NCBI GenBank assembly: GCA_937897325.1
Contig: CALCOY010000050.1
Span: 1-35,390 of the forward strand
Direction: 5' to 3'
DNA: 35,390 bases
Source: an uncultured Shimia sp.
Lineage (GTDB): Bacteria; Pseudomonadota; Alphaproteobacteria; Rhodobacterales; Rhodobacteraceae
Below are positions 15,206 to 22,805 of this stretch, in pieces. The position numbers and the translations under genes were made by a program. Within the stretch, counting starts at the first letter, position 1. The number at the start of each line of letters is the position of its first letter. Under the pieces are notes generated by a model, which was not told where the DNA came from, did not search any database, and saw only the letters and a list, made by a program, of their open reading frames with translations.

Positions 15206-15279
15206 GGCCGTGCGCCAATTCATTCGATGATGCAGGGCAGGTGGACAAATGCGGACCAGCGCTCAATGGATTATCGCAC

Positions 15280-16152
15280 CTAGGCACTTCTCGCCCTTAC
15301 CGAGAGATCGCTGTTGATAGTGGCCAGGAAGGGGCGAGCGTTGGCGCTCTCGCATTTATCATTTCTATTTTTTTGATCTGACTCTACGCAAAGGGTCTTG
15401 GAAGGGCTCTGAGACTGTTGAGAAAGGGTTTCGTGACCCTTGCAAGACCCTTCCAGACCGGTATGTGAGTCCGGCTTTTGGGACGGGTTCGCCGATGCAA
15501 ATACGCCTCGGTTTAGTTCGGCTGGACGGAGTCGAGGTAACTCGGGCAAGTTGGCCGCCAATTCATCATAGTAGCCCTTTAATCGGGGGTCGGAGCGGCC
15601 AAATTGCTCACGCAGAGCATCTTGAAGTCCCGACACTTCGATAAGGCTTCTTTGAAGTAAGCCCAGCATTTCTCCGAGGTAGCTAGCTCGATGACTGCGC
15701 GATGCTTCAGGGTTTGTCTTACTCACCTTTAGCTTTCGGGACTTCTTCAGAACTGCCAATGACAGTTCGGCAATTGATCCGGCCATAATTTCGTCACGGG
15801 GCAAGTGTTCTTGTTCGTATATTCGGATCAAGCATTTGAGAAAGTTTACGTTCTCGGGCGTCCTTCGCTCGTTGAACCAGCCTACGATGCGGACAACTTC
15901 AGTGCTTTGATTGAACTGGATCATACCAACATCATTCAATTCTATGAGACCTTCGATGAGCATGTCTTGAGAGATCATGCTGTCGTGCGAAAATACCGGT
16001 AATGGGATTTGAAAATGGCCGGTATATGTGACCAGCGAAGAAGTCATGAAGGACAGGTAGACGAGCCTTGCGTTCGGGTTTCTTGCCAGCTCTCGCCAGC
16101 GCGGGTCGCGTCGAAGGTCCGTCGACACCATTGTAAATTCCATTTGAGCCAT
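15280..16152 (-). CDS. winged-helix replisome-organiser/plasmid replication-like protein
   Basis: 290 residues from the ATG at 16152 (GGGAG 8 bases upstream). The open frame extends nine codons further. The N-terminal about 110 residues follow the pattern of phage replisome organisers and DnaD/DnaT-like winged helices: DLRRDPRWRELARNPNARLV, LTYLxF-like beta/helix pieces, LIEGLIELNDVGMIQF and VVRIVGWFNERRTPEN. The C-terminal half is polar and low in structure. It may load helicase or initiate replication of the element. It is preceded by a candidate antisense RNA on the opposite strand, a typical control device for plasmid initiators. A pure transcription factor is the main alternative. Confidence 0.6.
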   Translation of the reverse strand: MAQMEFTMVSTDLRRDPRWRELARNPNARLVYLSFMTSSLVTYTGHFQIPLPVFSHDSMISQDMLIEGLIELNDVGMIQFNQSTEVVRIVGWFNERRTPENVNFLKCLIRIYEQEHLPRDEIMAGSIAELSLAVLKKSRKLKVSKTNPEASRSHRASYLGEMLGLLQRSLIEVSGLQDALREQFGRSDPRLKGYYDELAANLPELPRLRPAELNRGVFASANPSQKPDSHTGLEGSCKGHETLSQQSQSPSKTLCVESDQKNRNDKCESANARPFLATINSDLSVRARSA

Positions 16153-16225
16153 CTGAGATGCTCCCAGCATTACGACCACGAGCAGAACGTTCGTGACCTC
16201 AGTTACGTCTTGCTATGCTGGGCTG

Positions 16226-16291
16226 AGATCGGTATCCGTAAGTTGTCGATACTAACGGCGAAGCCCTGCGAAAGCGGGGTTTTGTTGTTTT
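16226..16291 (+). ncRNA. candidate counter-transcribed (antisense) RNA over the rep-like leader
   Basis: No plus-strand protein gene precedes it, yet a strong terminator sits here. The AAGCCCTGC/GCGGGGTTT stem with GAAA tetraloop (16261-16282) is followed by TTTTGTTGTTTT. Upstream is a second hairpin, 16236-16243 with 16251-16258 (one A-A mismatch, 7-base loop TGTCGAT). A possible -10 TATGCT with an upstream TG (16211-16219) would start a transcript of about 66 bases near 16226. It lies antisense to the expected leader of the 15280-16152 gene. The -35 is weak. Confidence 0.45.
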
Positions 16292-16499
16292 AGGCTTGGT
16301 CGGCGGTCGGCACGCGAACGCTTTTTGCCCAGGCATTCAGATCATCACCGTGATAGATGATACGCCTCCCAAAGCGATGGTGCGCAGGGCCTACGCCTTT
16401 GTGACGCCATTGCGCGCGTTTGCTCTTTGGCGCAATGATGTCCAGCTCTGCATCATTGTCGTCATACAGGCGGTCAGGTTCGAAGTACTGTCGATCCAT
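16290..16499 (-). CDS. excisionase/AlpA-like DNA-binding protein
   Basis: 69 residues. The core KSKRAQWRHKGVGPAHHRFG, then RRIIYHGDDLNAWAKS, is the compact winged helix-turn-helix of AlpA/Xis-type excisionases (recognition helix, wing, then the IxYxxxDLxAW end). A good AAAGGAG lies 7 bases before the ATG. Such proteins direct excision by tyrosine integrases or activate integrase genes, and a P4-type integrase lies about 800 bases upstream on the same strand. Its stop overlaps the T-tail of the opposite-strand terminator. Confidence 0.85.
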   Translation of the reverse strand: MDRQYFEPDRLYDDNDAELDIIAPKSKRAQWRHKGVGPAHHRFGRRIIYHGDDLNAWAKSVRVPTADQA

Positions 16500-16592
16500 G
16501 TCTGAACTCCTTTCGAAATCGTTGGACCGAGCGTGGTCGAACGAAAACGAAAGTTCACCTAAAAACCGCTATACAACTTTTTCCAATTGAGA

Positions 16593-17336
16593 TCAGTCGA
16601 TTAGAGACGGGATTGAGCGGAGATACTTGAAGCTCGCTCGGAGTTCTTCATGATCACCGGGAATGCTAGAAGCTAGGCTCGCATAGCGGTAAAAGTGCAC
16701 CTGCATTCCAATGACCTCGTACATCTCTGATAGACACTCAACAAATGTGCCGTGCGGGAATTGGGAATTTCGCCCAACGTTTACGGTATGGTTGGTGTAA
16801 AACTCAGTGATGGCTCGGAGTCGGATGGCAATACGCTTCGCGCGAGCGTTGCCTCCCCACTTTCGTGCTTCTTCAAGCTGTCCTGTATACAAGCTCAGGA
16901 GATACTCGACTGTCTGCGCAAACTCCTCTCTTCCCTCTTCATAGGCGTTATCTAGCCAGAGCAATGCGGGACGAGGGAGATCAGCCAATCCTTGGTAAAT
17001 CTCCGTTAGGCCAGCCTTCTGATTGCTCTTCATCCGAACAGGGATTGTGGCCAACCGGCGCTGTGCGTCTTCAAGTAGTTTTACGGCGTGCTTCGTCTGC
17101 CCGGTCCCATAGCCCCTTCGCAAATCACACCAGAGGGGATCTTCGGACGGGTTGAACACCAGTACCGCCGGGAAAAGCCGCTCGTCTGTTTCGAAGCGAT
17201 GGCTTAGTCGGAATTCCAAGCAAGCCGTTATCCGTTCGAGCATTCGAACGTAAAAAAAGTCGAAGTTCTGGTCACTTGAATGCGATGAGGGCGGCTCCAG
17301 GCCTGTATAGAGGTTCTGCGCGCTACGGGGCCACAT
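16593..17336 (-). CDS. hypothetical protein coupled to the integrase gene
   Basis: 247 residues from the ATG at 17336, which overlaps the integrase stop by 14 bp. The open frame to 17393 lies further inside the integrase. The protein is soluble and helical (FFYVRMLERITACLEFRLSH, KHAVKLLEDAQRRLATI, FAQTVEYLLSLYTGQLEEAR). No motif is recognised. Out-of-frame overlap with an integrase gene is usual for element-borne passengers, some of which are phage-defence genes carried next to P4-type integrases. No catalytic signature supports a specific role here. Confidence 0.65.
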   Translation of the reverse strand: MWPRSAQNLYTGLEPPSSHSSDQNFDFFYVRMLERITACLEFRLSHRFETDERLFPAVLVFNPSEDPLWCDLRRGYGTGQTKHAVKLLEDAQRRLATIPVRMKSNQKAGLTEIYQGLADLPRPALLWLDNAYEEGREEFAQTVEYLLSLYTGQLEEARKWGGNARAKRIAIRLRAITEFYTNHTVNVGRNSQFPHGTFVECLSEMYEVIGMQVHFYRYASLASSIPGDHEELRASFKYLRSIPSLID

Positions 17337-18492
17337 AATTGGACCATTCCTGCATGAGCGACCTGCGGCGATCCAACAGATCAGATCGAGCATAAGCTCG
17401 CTCTACCTCACTCCCGACTTTGTGGGCCAAGCTCAACTCCGCCACCTCCCTAGATATGCCAGGTTGTTCGGCCGCCCAATCCCGGAAGGCTGACCGGAAA
17501 CCGTGGACAGTTACGCCCTCGAATTTCATCCTGCGTAGCAACATTAGCATGGCCATGTTGCTCATGGGTCGGTGTCGCTTCTGTCCCTCGAAAACCACGT
17601 CCGACCGGAGCGCCATGAGTGGTTCAACAATGGCCAGCATCTGTTCAGTCAAAGGAACACGGTGTTCCTGATCCGTTTTCATTCGTTCGCCCGGGATGGA
17701 CCAAACCAGTTCATCGAAGTCGAACTCTTGCCAGCGTGCTTTCAGGACTTCACTTGTGCGGCTGGCGGTCAGACAAGTAAACATCAATGCCTTTGCGGCC
17801 ATCGCGTCCTTCGCGGCCAGCTCGGCATAAAAAGCAGGCACGTCCTTCCAGTGCATCGCCTTGTGGTGTTGCACCTTCTGCTTAACGGTCGGCAAAACGC
17901 GAGCGTCACGGATGGTCGTGACCGGGTTTTCACCTTCGCGGAAGCCCTTGGACTTGGCCACATCTAGAACGGCCTTCATGCGTTGCGCGACCCGTTTCGC
18001 CGTCTCGTGCTTCTCGGTCCAGATCGGCAGGAGGACTTGAAGCACTTCCGGCTGGTCGATTTCTGAAACAGGCAAGCGACCGATCTTCGGGAACGCATAG
18101 TCAGCCAACGTGTTCACCCACTGCTGACCGTGCTTGGGATTCTTCCAAGTCGGGAGGCGCTCAATGTGAACTTGACGAGCGATCTCTTCGAAGCAGGGTA
18201 TTTCTTGGCGGCCGTTGAAGCGGGGATTGATGCCCTGTTTTGCGAGGCGTCGATATTCCAAAGCCCGATCTCGCGCTTCGTTCAGGGTAACGACATCGGC
18301 ACCGCCCAAGCCGAAGTCTGTGCGCAGCGGCTTGCCTTCGCGGTTGCGCTGGCCCTTCACAGTGACGCGCACGATCCAGCGCCGAGCCCCGGACGGATCG
18401 ACCACAAGGTACAAACCGCTTCCGTCGCCGTGGCGACCTGGGCCGAGGGTTCGCACCAAATTCTTCGTCAGCTTTCCGCTCAGTGCAGCCAT
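17323..18492 (-). CDS. P4-type tyrosine integrase
   Basis: 389 residues, full length for the family. The N-terminal DUF4102-like arm-binding region (HGDGSGLYLVVDPSGARRWI) is followed by a SAM-like core-binding domain and a catalytic domain with R245 (TASRTSEVL), K272, H330/R333 (VHGFRSAFRDWA), H357 (SLAHK) and Y367 (ERAYARSD). All catalytic residues are present. Such integrases usually insert next to tRNA genes, and the att site normally lies just 5' of int, here 18493-18735. I found no repeat of the tRNA-Arg 3' end there. The family and the neighbouring excisionase mark an integrative element. Confidence 0.95.
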   Translation of the reverse strand: MAALSGKLTKNLVRTLGPGRHGDGSGLYLVVDPSGARRWIVRVTVKGQRNREGKPLRTDFGLGGADVVTLNEARDRALEYRRLAKQGINPRFNGRQEIPCFEEIARQVHIERLPTWKNPKHGQQWVNTLADYAFPKIGRLPVSEIDQPEVLQVLLPIWTEKHETAKRVAQRMKAVLDVAKSKGFREGENPVTTIRDARVLPTVKQKVQHHKAMHWKDVPAFYAELAAKDAMAAKALMFTCLTASRTSEVLKARWQEFDFDELVWSIPGERMKTDQEHRVPLTEQMLAIVEPLMALRSDVVFEGQKRHRPMSNMAMLMLLRRMKFEGVTVHGFRSAFRDWAAEQPGISREVAELSLAHKVGSEVERAYARSDLLDRRRSLMQEWSNYVAP

Positions 18493-18735
18493 AAAGTACC
18501 ACGTTTTCTACCACGCAATGAATAGAAATGGGTCTAATCGAAGAAAATTCAATAGCAACAACGAATACGAATAAGCCAACAAAAACAGCCCCATATGGGG
18601 CCGAACAGCATCGAACGCAATTGAATGAAAATGGTAGGTGGCGGACAGAGCGGGACTCTGTTCGAACGAATTATTCGACATATTAGAGGATTGGGAAGAG
18701 CAACTAAAGGCAGTTGATCTGGAGGGGCTTGAGTT
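18493..18735. promoter_or_regulatory. divergent intergenic region: possible oriT / mob control and int att
   Basis: The region contains a perfect 14-bp palindrome GCCCCATATGGGGC (18588-18601) and an 8-bp stem GGACAGAG/CTCTGTTC around CGGGA (18643-18663), followed by TTCGAACGAATTATTCGA. It separates the integrase (minus) from the MobC-like gene (plus). The relaxosome origin of the 18736-20510 mob genes is expected here, since MobC-type proteins and relaxases act just upstream of their own genes. Which structure holds the nick site is unknown. A GGAGG lies 9 bases before the mob start. Confidence 0.5.
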
Positions 18736-19194
18736 ATGAACAAGTTCCTTCTCGAAGATCAAAACACTTATATTGCCGAGACGTTCAATGAGCGGGTGTT
18801 GGAGCAAGCGCCGCTGCCTGCGGTCAAAACCAAACCGAAGAAAGTCGCGCCTGTTTCGGTGCGCCTTACGCAGGAAGAACGCGCATTGCTGGAACAACGC
18901 GCAGGCAAACAATCGTTGAGCGCCTATATTCGCGAGCGGGTTTTAGCGGACGACGTGATGCCCCGTCGATCTCGCGGATTGAACCCGGTCAAAGATCATC
19001 CTGCGCTGGCGAAGGCACTGCGTGCACTTGGTTCCTCAAACCTCGCCCATGATCTCGACCAACTGTGCTGGGCCGTGAAAGACGGCACGGTGCAATTGGA
19101 TGAGAAGAGCGAGGCGCTGTTGCGGCTGGCTTTGGTATCGGTTGTTGAAATGCGTAAGGATTTGCTCCGCGCCCTTGGGCTACGTCTGTCGTGA
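18736..19194 (+). CDS. MobC-like relaxosome accessory protein
   Basis: 152 residues. The central part (about 38-75) matches the ribbon-helix-helix/MobC pattern: VSVRLTQEERALLEQRAGKQ, then SLSAYIRERVL. A C-terminal helical region (ALRALGSSNLAHDLDQLCWA) is also typical of MobC. These proteins bind oriT, help melt the nick region and repress the mob operon. It overlaps the relaxase gene by 4 bp (GTGA), and GGAGG precedes its ATG. The upstream palindromes are the probable binding sites. Confidence 0.85.
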   Translation: MNKFLLEDQNTYIAETFNERVLEQAPLPAVKTKPKKVAPVSVRLTQEERALLEQRAGKQSLSAYIRERVLADDVMPRRSRGLNPVKDHPALAKALRALGSSNLAHDLDQLCWAVKDGTVQLDEKSEALLRLALVSVVEMRKDLLRALGLRLS

Positions 19195-20510
19195 TCCTTG
19201 TTGGTAATCAGCGCGGCGGGGGCAAAGACCTCGCCAATCATCTGATGAAAGATGAGAATGAGCGCGTCACCGTCCATGAGGTACGCGGTTTTGCCTCGTC
19301 TGACTTGCATGGAGCCTTTCAGGAGAGCTATGCCATCAGCCGCGCCACCAAATGCAAGCAACATCTCTATTCGCTCAGTCTCAACCCACCCAAAGACGAA
19401 CAGGTCTCAACGGCAAAATTCGAGGATGCGATTGCGCAGGCTGAGGATCGTCTTGGCCTGACGGGGCAGCCTCGTGCCGTCGTGTTTCACGAAAAGATTG
19501 GAGCCGATGGCGAACTGCGCCGTCATGCCCATGCTGTGTGGTGCCGGATTGACTGCGATGACATGAAAGCCGTGCAGATGTCGCATGATCATCGCAAGCT
19601 GAATGACCTTTCCCGCGATCTGTATCTTCAACATGGCTGGACGATGCCGCGTGGTCTCGTGAAGTCAGAATGGAAAGACCCTGCGACCTACAGCCATGCC
19701 GAATGGCAACAGGCCAAGCGCGCGGAGCGCGATCCTAAAGAAACCAAGATCATGTTTCAGGATGCATGGGCGATTTCGGATTCGCAGGCTGCGTTTCAAG
19801 CGGCGCTGAAAGAACGCGGCCTGATCCTCGCCCGCGGTGATCGGCGGGGGTATGTCGCGCTGGACCACAAGGGCGAAGTCTATGCCATCGCTAAATGGAC
19901 GGGGCAAAAGGCAAAGGCCGTAAAAGCCCGACTTGGTAATCCTGACAAATTGCCATCGGTTAAGCAAGCACATCAGCAAGCCGCCCAGATTGTGACGGAT
20001 CGACTTGAAACTTTGCGCAAAGAGCAACAGCGCGCCGCTAAAATAGATCAGGAGCGCATGGCGGCACTCAAGCAACGCCAGAACACTTCGCAGGCAGATG
20101 AACGCATAAAAATGGACGTGCTGCACAAGATGCGTGAACGCCGCGAAACCCACGAGCGCGATGCCCGTATCCGCAAGGGCTTCATGGGGCTAATCGACCG
20201 TATCACGGGCAAACGCCGCAGGATTGAGGCGGAAAATCAGCGCTTGGTACAGAAAGCCAAGATGCGCGACACGCTAGAGAAAGACCGCCTTGCAACACAA
20301 CATCGCTCTATGCGCCAGCGCGTCGAAACCAAGGAACAGGCGTTCAAAGAACGCCGCGCTGCTGCCATTAATGAACTGCGGCAAGATCAAGCAAAGCTGA
20401 AAGACCGCGCTGATACACTTCACAAAGAACAAGAATTCAAAGAGCGACGCTCCCGCTCGTCATCACCACGACCAAAGCGCGGGCGGTCCAGAGATGGGCC
20501 GTCGCCATAG
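19191..20510 (+). CDS. relaxase / mobilisation nuclease (second relaxase of the window)
   Basis: 439 residues, starting at a GTG that overlaps the mobC-like stop. The N-terminal domain has VVFHEK (H100) and RRHAHAVWCRID (H112, H114), the histidine cluster of MobP/VirD2-type relaxases. The N-terminus (MILVGNQRGGGKDLANHL) is the usual start in alphaproteobacterial mobilisable elements. From about 240 onward it is a long, highly charged coiled-coil tail rich in Lys, Arg and Glu, ending in a Ser/Arg/Pro stretch that may serve as a transfer signal. The family differs from the MobV relaxase at 7539. Assignment to MobP versus MobQ is not certain by eye. Confidence 0.88.
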   Translation: MILVGNQRGGGKDLANHLMKDENERVTVHEVRGFASSDLHGAFQESYAISRATKCKQHLYSLSLNPPKDEQVSTAKFEDAIAQAEDRLGLTGQPRAVVFHEKIGADGELRRHAHAVWCRIDCDDMKAVQMSHDHRKLNDLSRDLYLQHGWTMPRGLVKSEWKDPATYSHAEWQQAKRAERDPKETKIMFQDAWAISDSQAAFQAALKERGLILARGDRRGYVALDHKGEVYAIAKWTGQKAKAVKARLGNPDKLPSVKQAHQQAAQIVTDRLETLRKEQQRAAKIDQERMAALKQRQNTSQADERIKMDVLHKMRERRETHERDARIRKGFMGLIDRITGKRRRIEAENQRLVQKAKMRDTLEKDRLATQHRSMRQRVETKEQAFKERRAAAINELRQDQAKLKDRADTLHKEQEFKERRSRSSSPRPKRGRSRDGPSP

Positions 20511-20605
20511 TTGTCGGCTTGCCGAGCATCCAAAATGCGATAAGGTTTCATATGAAAACTGGCGTAAACGCACCATCGTTCGTCGATCACGATGGCTGGC
20601 ATAAA

Positions 20606-21529
20606 TCATGAAACGAATGGCAGCGAAGCGTATATGGCGTCAGCGGCCTTATAGCCCAGCCAAGCAAAAATGCCACCGAGAGCAATTCGATGCCGAAGGC
20701 TGCGATCTTGATTGTCTGAGAGCACATTCACTGGGAATGCCCATTTAACGTATCCTGTGAGAAAACGATAACCCAGCACCACAATGCCCAATGCGTAAAG
20801 GAAAAACGCCCAACGATAGGCCTCAAAATCCCCGCCAACAGGGAGCCACTGCTCTCGGTAGTGCGTCGCTATAATCAGGCCAGCTGGCAGGGCGACAAGC
20901 CAAACACCCGCATCATAAGCAAAGGACTTGTGTATCGGTGCGTACCACGTTCGATGCTTCAGTAGCTTGGTATCGATGACCTGGCGGACGGCGTGAAAAT
21001 AGGTCATGTCGTCAGCCCGCAGTGTAACTTCACTGCCATTGGGGGTTGGCTCTGAAAGAACTGAACTGGGGTCTAACAAGGGCGGTTTGCTAAAGTCCAA
21101 GAAAACTTCAAGTCGATTTCTAGGGTCTGTGTTGGATGCATTTCGCCGCCAAGCAGTGATATTGTTCATATAAATAGTCTGAATTGGATGAGGAAGCTCT
21201 TCGCTATCGAAGATTTCGGCACTTTCGCCATATAGCTGTTGATCCCGCTCCCCCCGGATGGAAACGGTTAGGCAAAAAGCATCTTGAAGCAGGTGAGTTT
21301 TGTACCGCTCCCATTCATCATCAGTGGCTTCTGGGTTGCGGGGCATTGTGGCAATGACATCTTCTCCAAACTTTCGATTGATGGCACTTAATTCGTCGTA
21401 AAGCTTCTTGATATCAGCGATGCTGAGACTGCACCCACGAGCAGGTATTGTCTCTTCAAGCCATCCAATTGGTGCTCTTCTTGGTGGTATAGCGGGCGAG
21501 TTTTGTATGTCGTCTGTCGGATGATCCAT
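20606..21529 (-). CDS. unknown protein with C-terminal membrane segments
   Basis: 307 residues. The soluble N-terminal about 200 residues have a helical part (LSIADIKKLYDELSAINRKF) and acidic stretches. The C-terminus carries three likely membrane segments at about 213-235, 249-272 and 285-303 (VWLVALPAGLIIATHY, WAFFLYALGIVVLGYRF, GGIFAWLGYKAADAIYA). The family is not recognised. It is the first of a run of minus-strand cargo genes of lower GC placed between the relaxase and the small recombinase. A sensor or effector at the membrane would fit a defence island, but no catalytic motif is visible. Confidence 0.72.
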   Translation of the reverse strand: MDHPTDDIQNSPAIPPRRAPIGWLEETIPARGCSLSIADIKKLYDELSAINRKFGEDVIATMPRNPEATDDEWERYKTHLLQDAFCLTVSIRGERDQQLYGESAEIFDSEELPHPIQTIYMNNITAWRRNASNTDPRNRLEVFLDFSKPPLLDPSSVLSEPTPNGSEVTLRADDMTYFHAVRQVIDTKLLKHRTWYAPIHKSFAYDAGVWLVALPAGLIIATHYREQWLPVGGDFEAYRWAFFLYALGIVVLGYRFLTGYVKWAFPVNVLSDNQDRSLRHRIALGGIFAWLGYKAADAIYASLPFVS

Positions 21530-21714
21530 GAATCATCATATAGTGGCTATGCCTTGCAATTGCACTATCCGTGCTGTTGATCCGCTCTAACCAAATCTTT
21601 GCGCATAGCCATTGTACGACCAATAAACGAGGTGTAGGGCCTGTCGGAGCAAGGCTATGTGATAACTTACAGTATGGAAACACCCCCAGATTTGGACGCT
21701 CGTACTCAGGGACC

Positions 21715-22407
21715 TCAATCTACATACCTAATATCCTGAATGCGTTCTGACCTAATCAGGAGCCCCTCGCCTGTACTGTAAGGTTTGATCAAGGTAAAAT
21801 CGCCAGCCACCCCAAGAATAAAGAACTTTTCGTTGCTGTAACCGTCGGCACCCTCAATGTTGAGAAGATATGAGTTCCTCTGTAGTCGTGTATTTCCCCA
21901 GTGAACATATCTTTCAAACAGGTTTGAATCCTCTTTTAGGGGAAGTATTGGAACAGTATGCCGATGTGTCTCAACCGCGCCAATAATAGGCATAGCAAGG
22001 AAGAAGATAATCTTTATGGGTACAAAGAACGCTATTCCTTTGAGAAGCTGCAAAAGCGCGTCATCGGCTGCTTCAAGTTTACCATTGTCTAGTTGCGCCT
22101 TGTAGTCTTTGAAGTTCTCACTGGCCCTTAGTACATCTCGTACTGTCAAACCAGCGATCACCAAAGATACTATAATCAACCCTATAGACGAAGAGCCTGC
22201 GATTATCATGTCGCCAGTCGTTGCTAGGCTTAAATAGCTGTAACCCTCAATATAGAATATTGCCGAGCTATATATGATACCTAAAATTGTTAGGTGAAGT
22301 GTTAGCAAGAAGCCAAACACGACAATGATCTTGGTAGGGTCAGCAAGTCCCCTTTTCAGTTCGGCCCACATCAAACGTTTCCAATCACTGTTGGCGCACG
22401 AAGCCAT
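21715..22407 (-). CDS. unknown three-segment membrane protein
   Basis: 230 residues with membrane segments at about 26-50, 67-89 and 124-145 (IIVVFGFLLTLHLTILGIIY, MIIAGSSSIGLIIVSLVIAG, FFVPIKIIFFLAMPIIGA). A soluble tail follows, including FFILGVAGDFTLIKPYSTGE. The composition is clearly richer in A and T than the mob genes, which suggests a separate origin. No family is recognised. It sits upstream of the 20606-21529 gene on the same strand, 185 bases apart, so the two may be co-expressed. The two membrane proteins could work together, but this is inference. Confidence 0.7.
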   Translation of the reverse strand: MASCANSDWKRLMWAELKRGLADPTKIIVVFGFLLTLHLTILGIIYSSAIFYIEGYSYLSLATTGDMIIAGSSSIGLIIVSLVIAGLTVRDVLRASENFKDYKAQLDNGKLEAADDALLQLLKGIAFFVPIKIIFFLAMPIIGAVETHRHTVPILPLKEDSNLFERYVHWGNTRLQRNSYLLNIEGADGYSNEKFFILGVAGDFTLIKPYSTGEGLLIRSERIQDIRYVD

Positions 22408-22805
22408 GGTAGAGCGATAATCATCAGTATGGAAAATGTTTTGAAGTCTTCAAGCAGTATCCGACGCCAGATTCGCGACCAGTTGCCATTATTACTTTGA
22501 AATCGCACTCAAAAAGGGAGATCACGACGCACAATCGCCCTCCGATTGCTTAGCTAAAAACAAGGACAACTGCCGACTATCTCCTTTTGATTGTTTCACT
22601 TTTTTCTCCCAAATTGGGAAAGGGCTGCTCATGCAACCTTGCCCTTCGGCGAGAGCGGGGGTGCAAACGGAGGGAAAAATCGACGAGGTTGGTGCGGGCG
22701 CAGGGAACCGAGCCACGGTCTTGTCTATTTTTCGTGAAGTGCGCCGGGGGCAGCGTCCCAAGCCACGTAGCTGTTAGCTTATTCTGTGCGCTAGCCAGAA
22801 ACCAC
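22408..22805. other. intergenic stretch with a GC-rich patch
   Basis: No supported gene. The left 200 bases are AT-rich. From about 22615 to 22760 the sequence becomes GC-rich, with inverted elements (AAATTGGG region, CCTTGCCCTTCGGCGAGAG). At about 22729-22748 it reads CGTGAAGTGCGCCGGGGGC. The AAGTGCGCC piece recalls the IncQ/RSF1010-type nick region, preceded by a possible CACG/CGTG stem. This is weak evidence. The open frames crossing it are overlaps with the downstream ATPase gene. Confidence 0.3.

Noticed and set aside
14970-15287. 106-residue extension of the 79-residue protein
   Set aside because: It runs through the repeat array, and a strong AGGAGG stands before the ATG at 14969.
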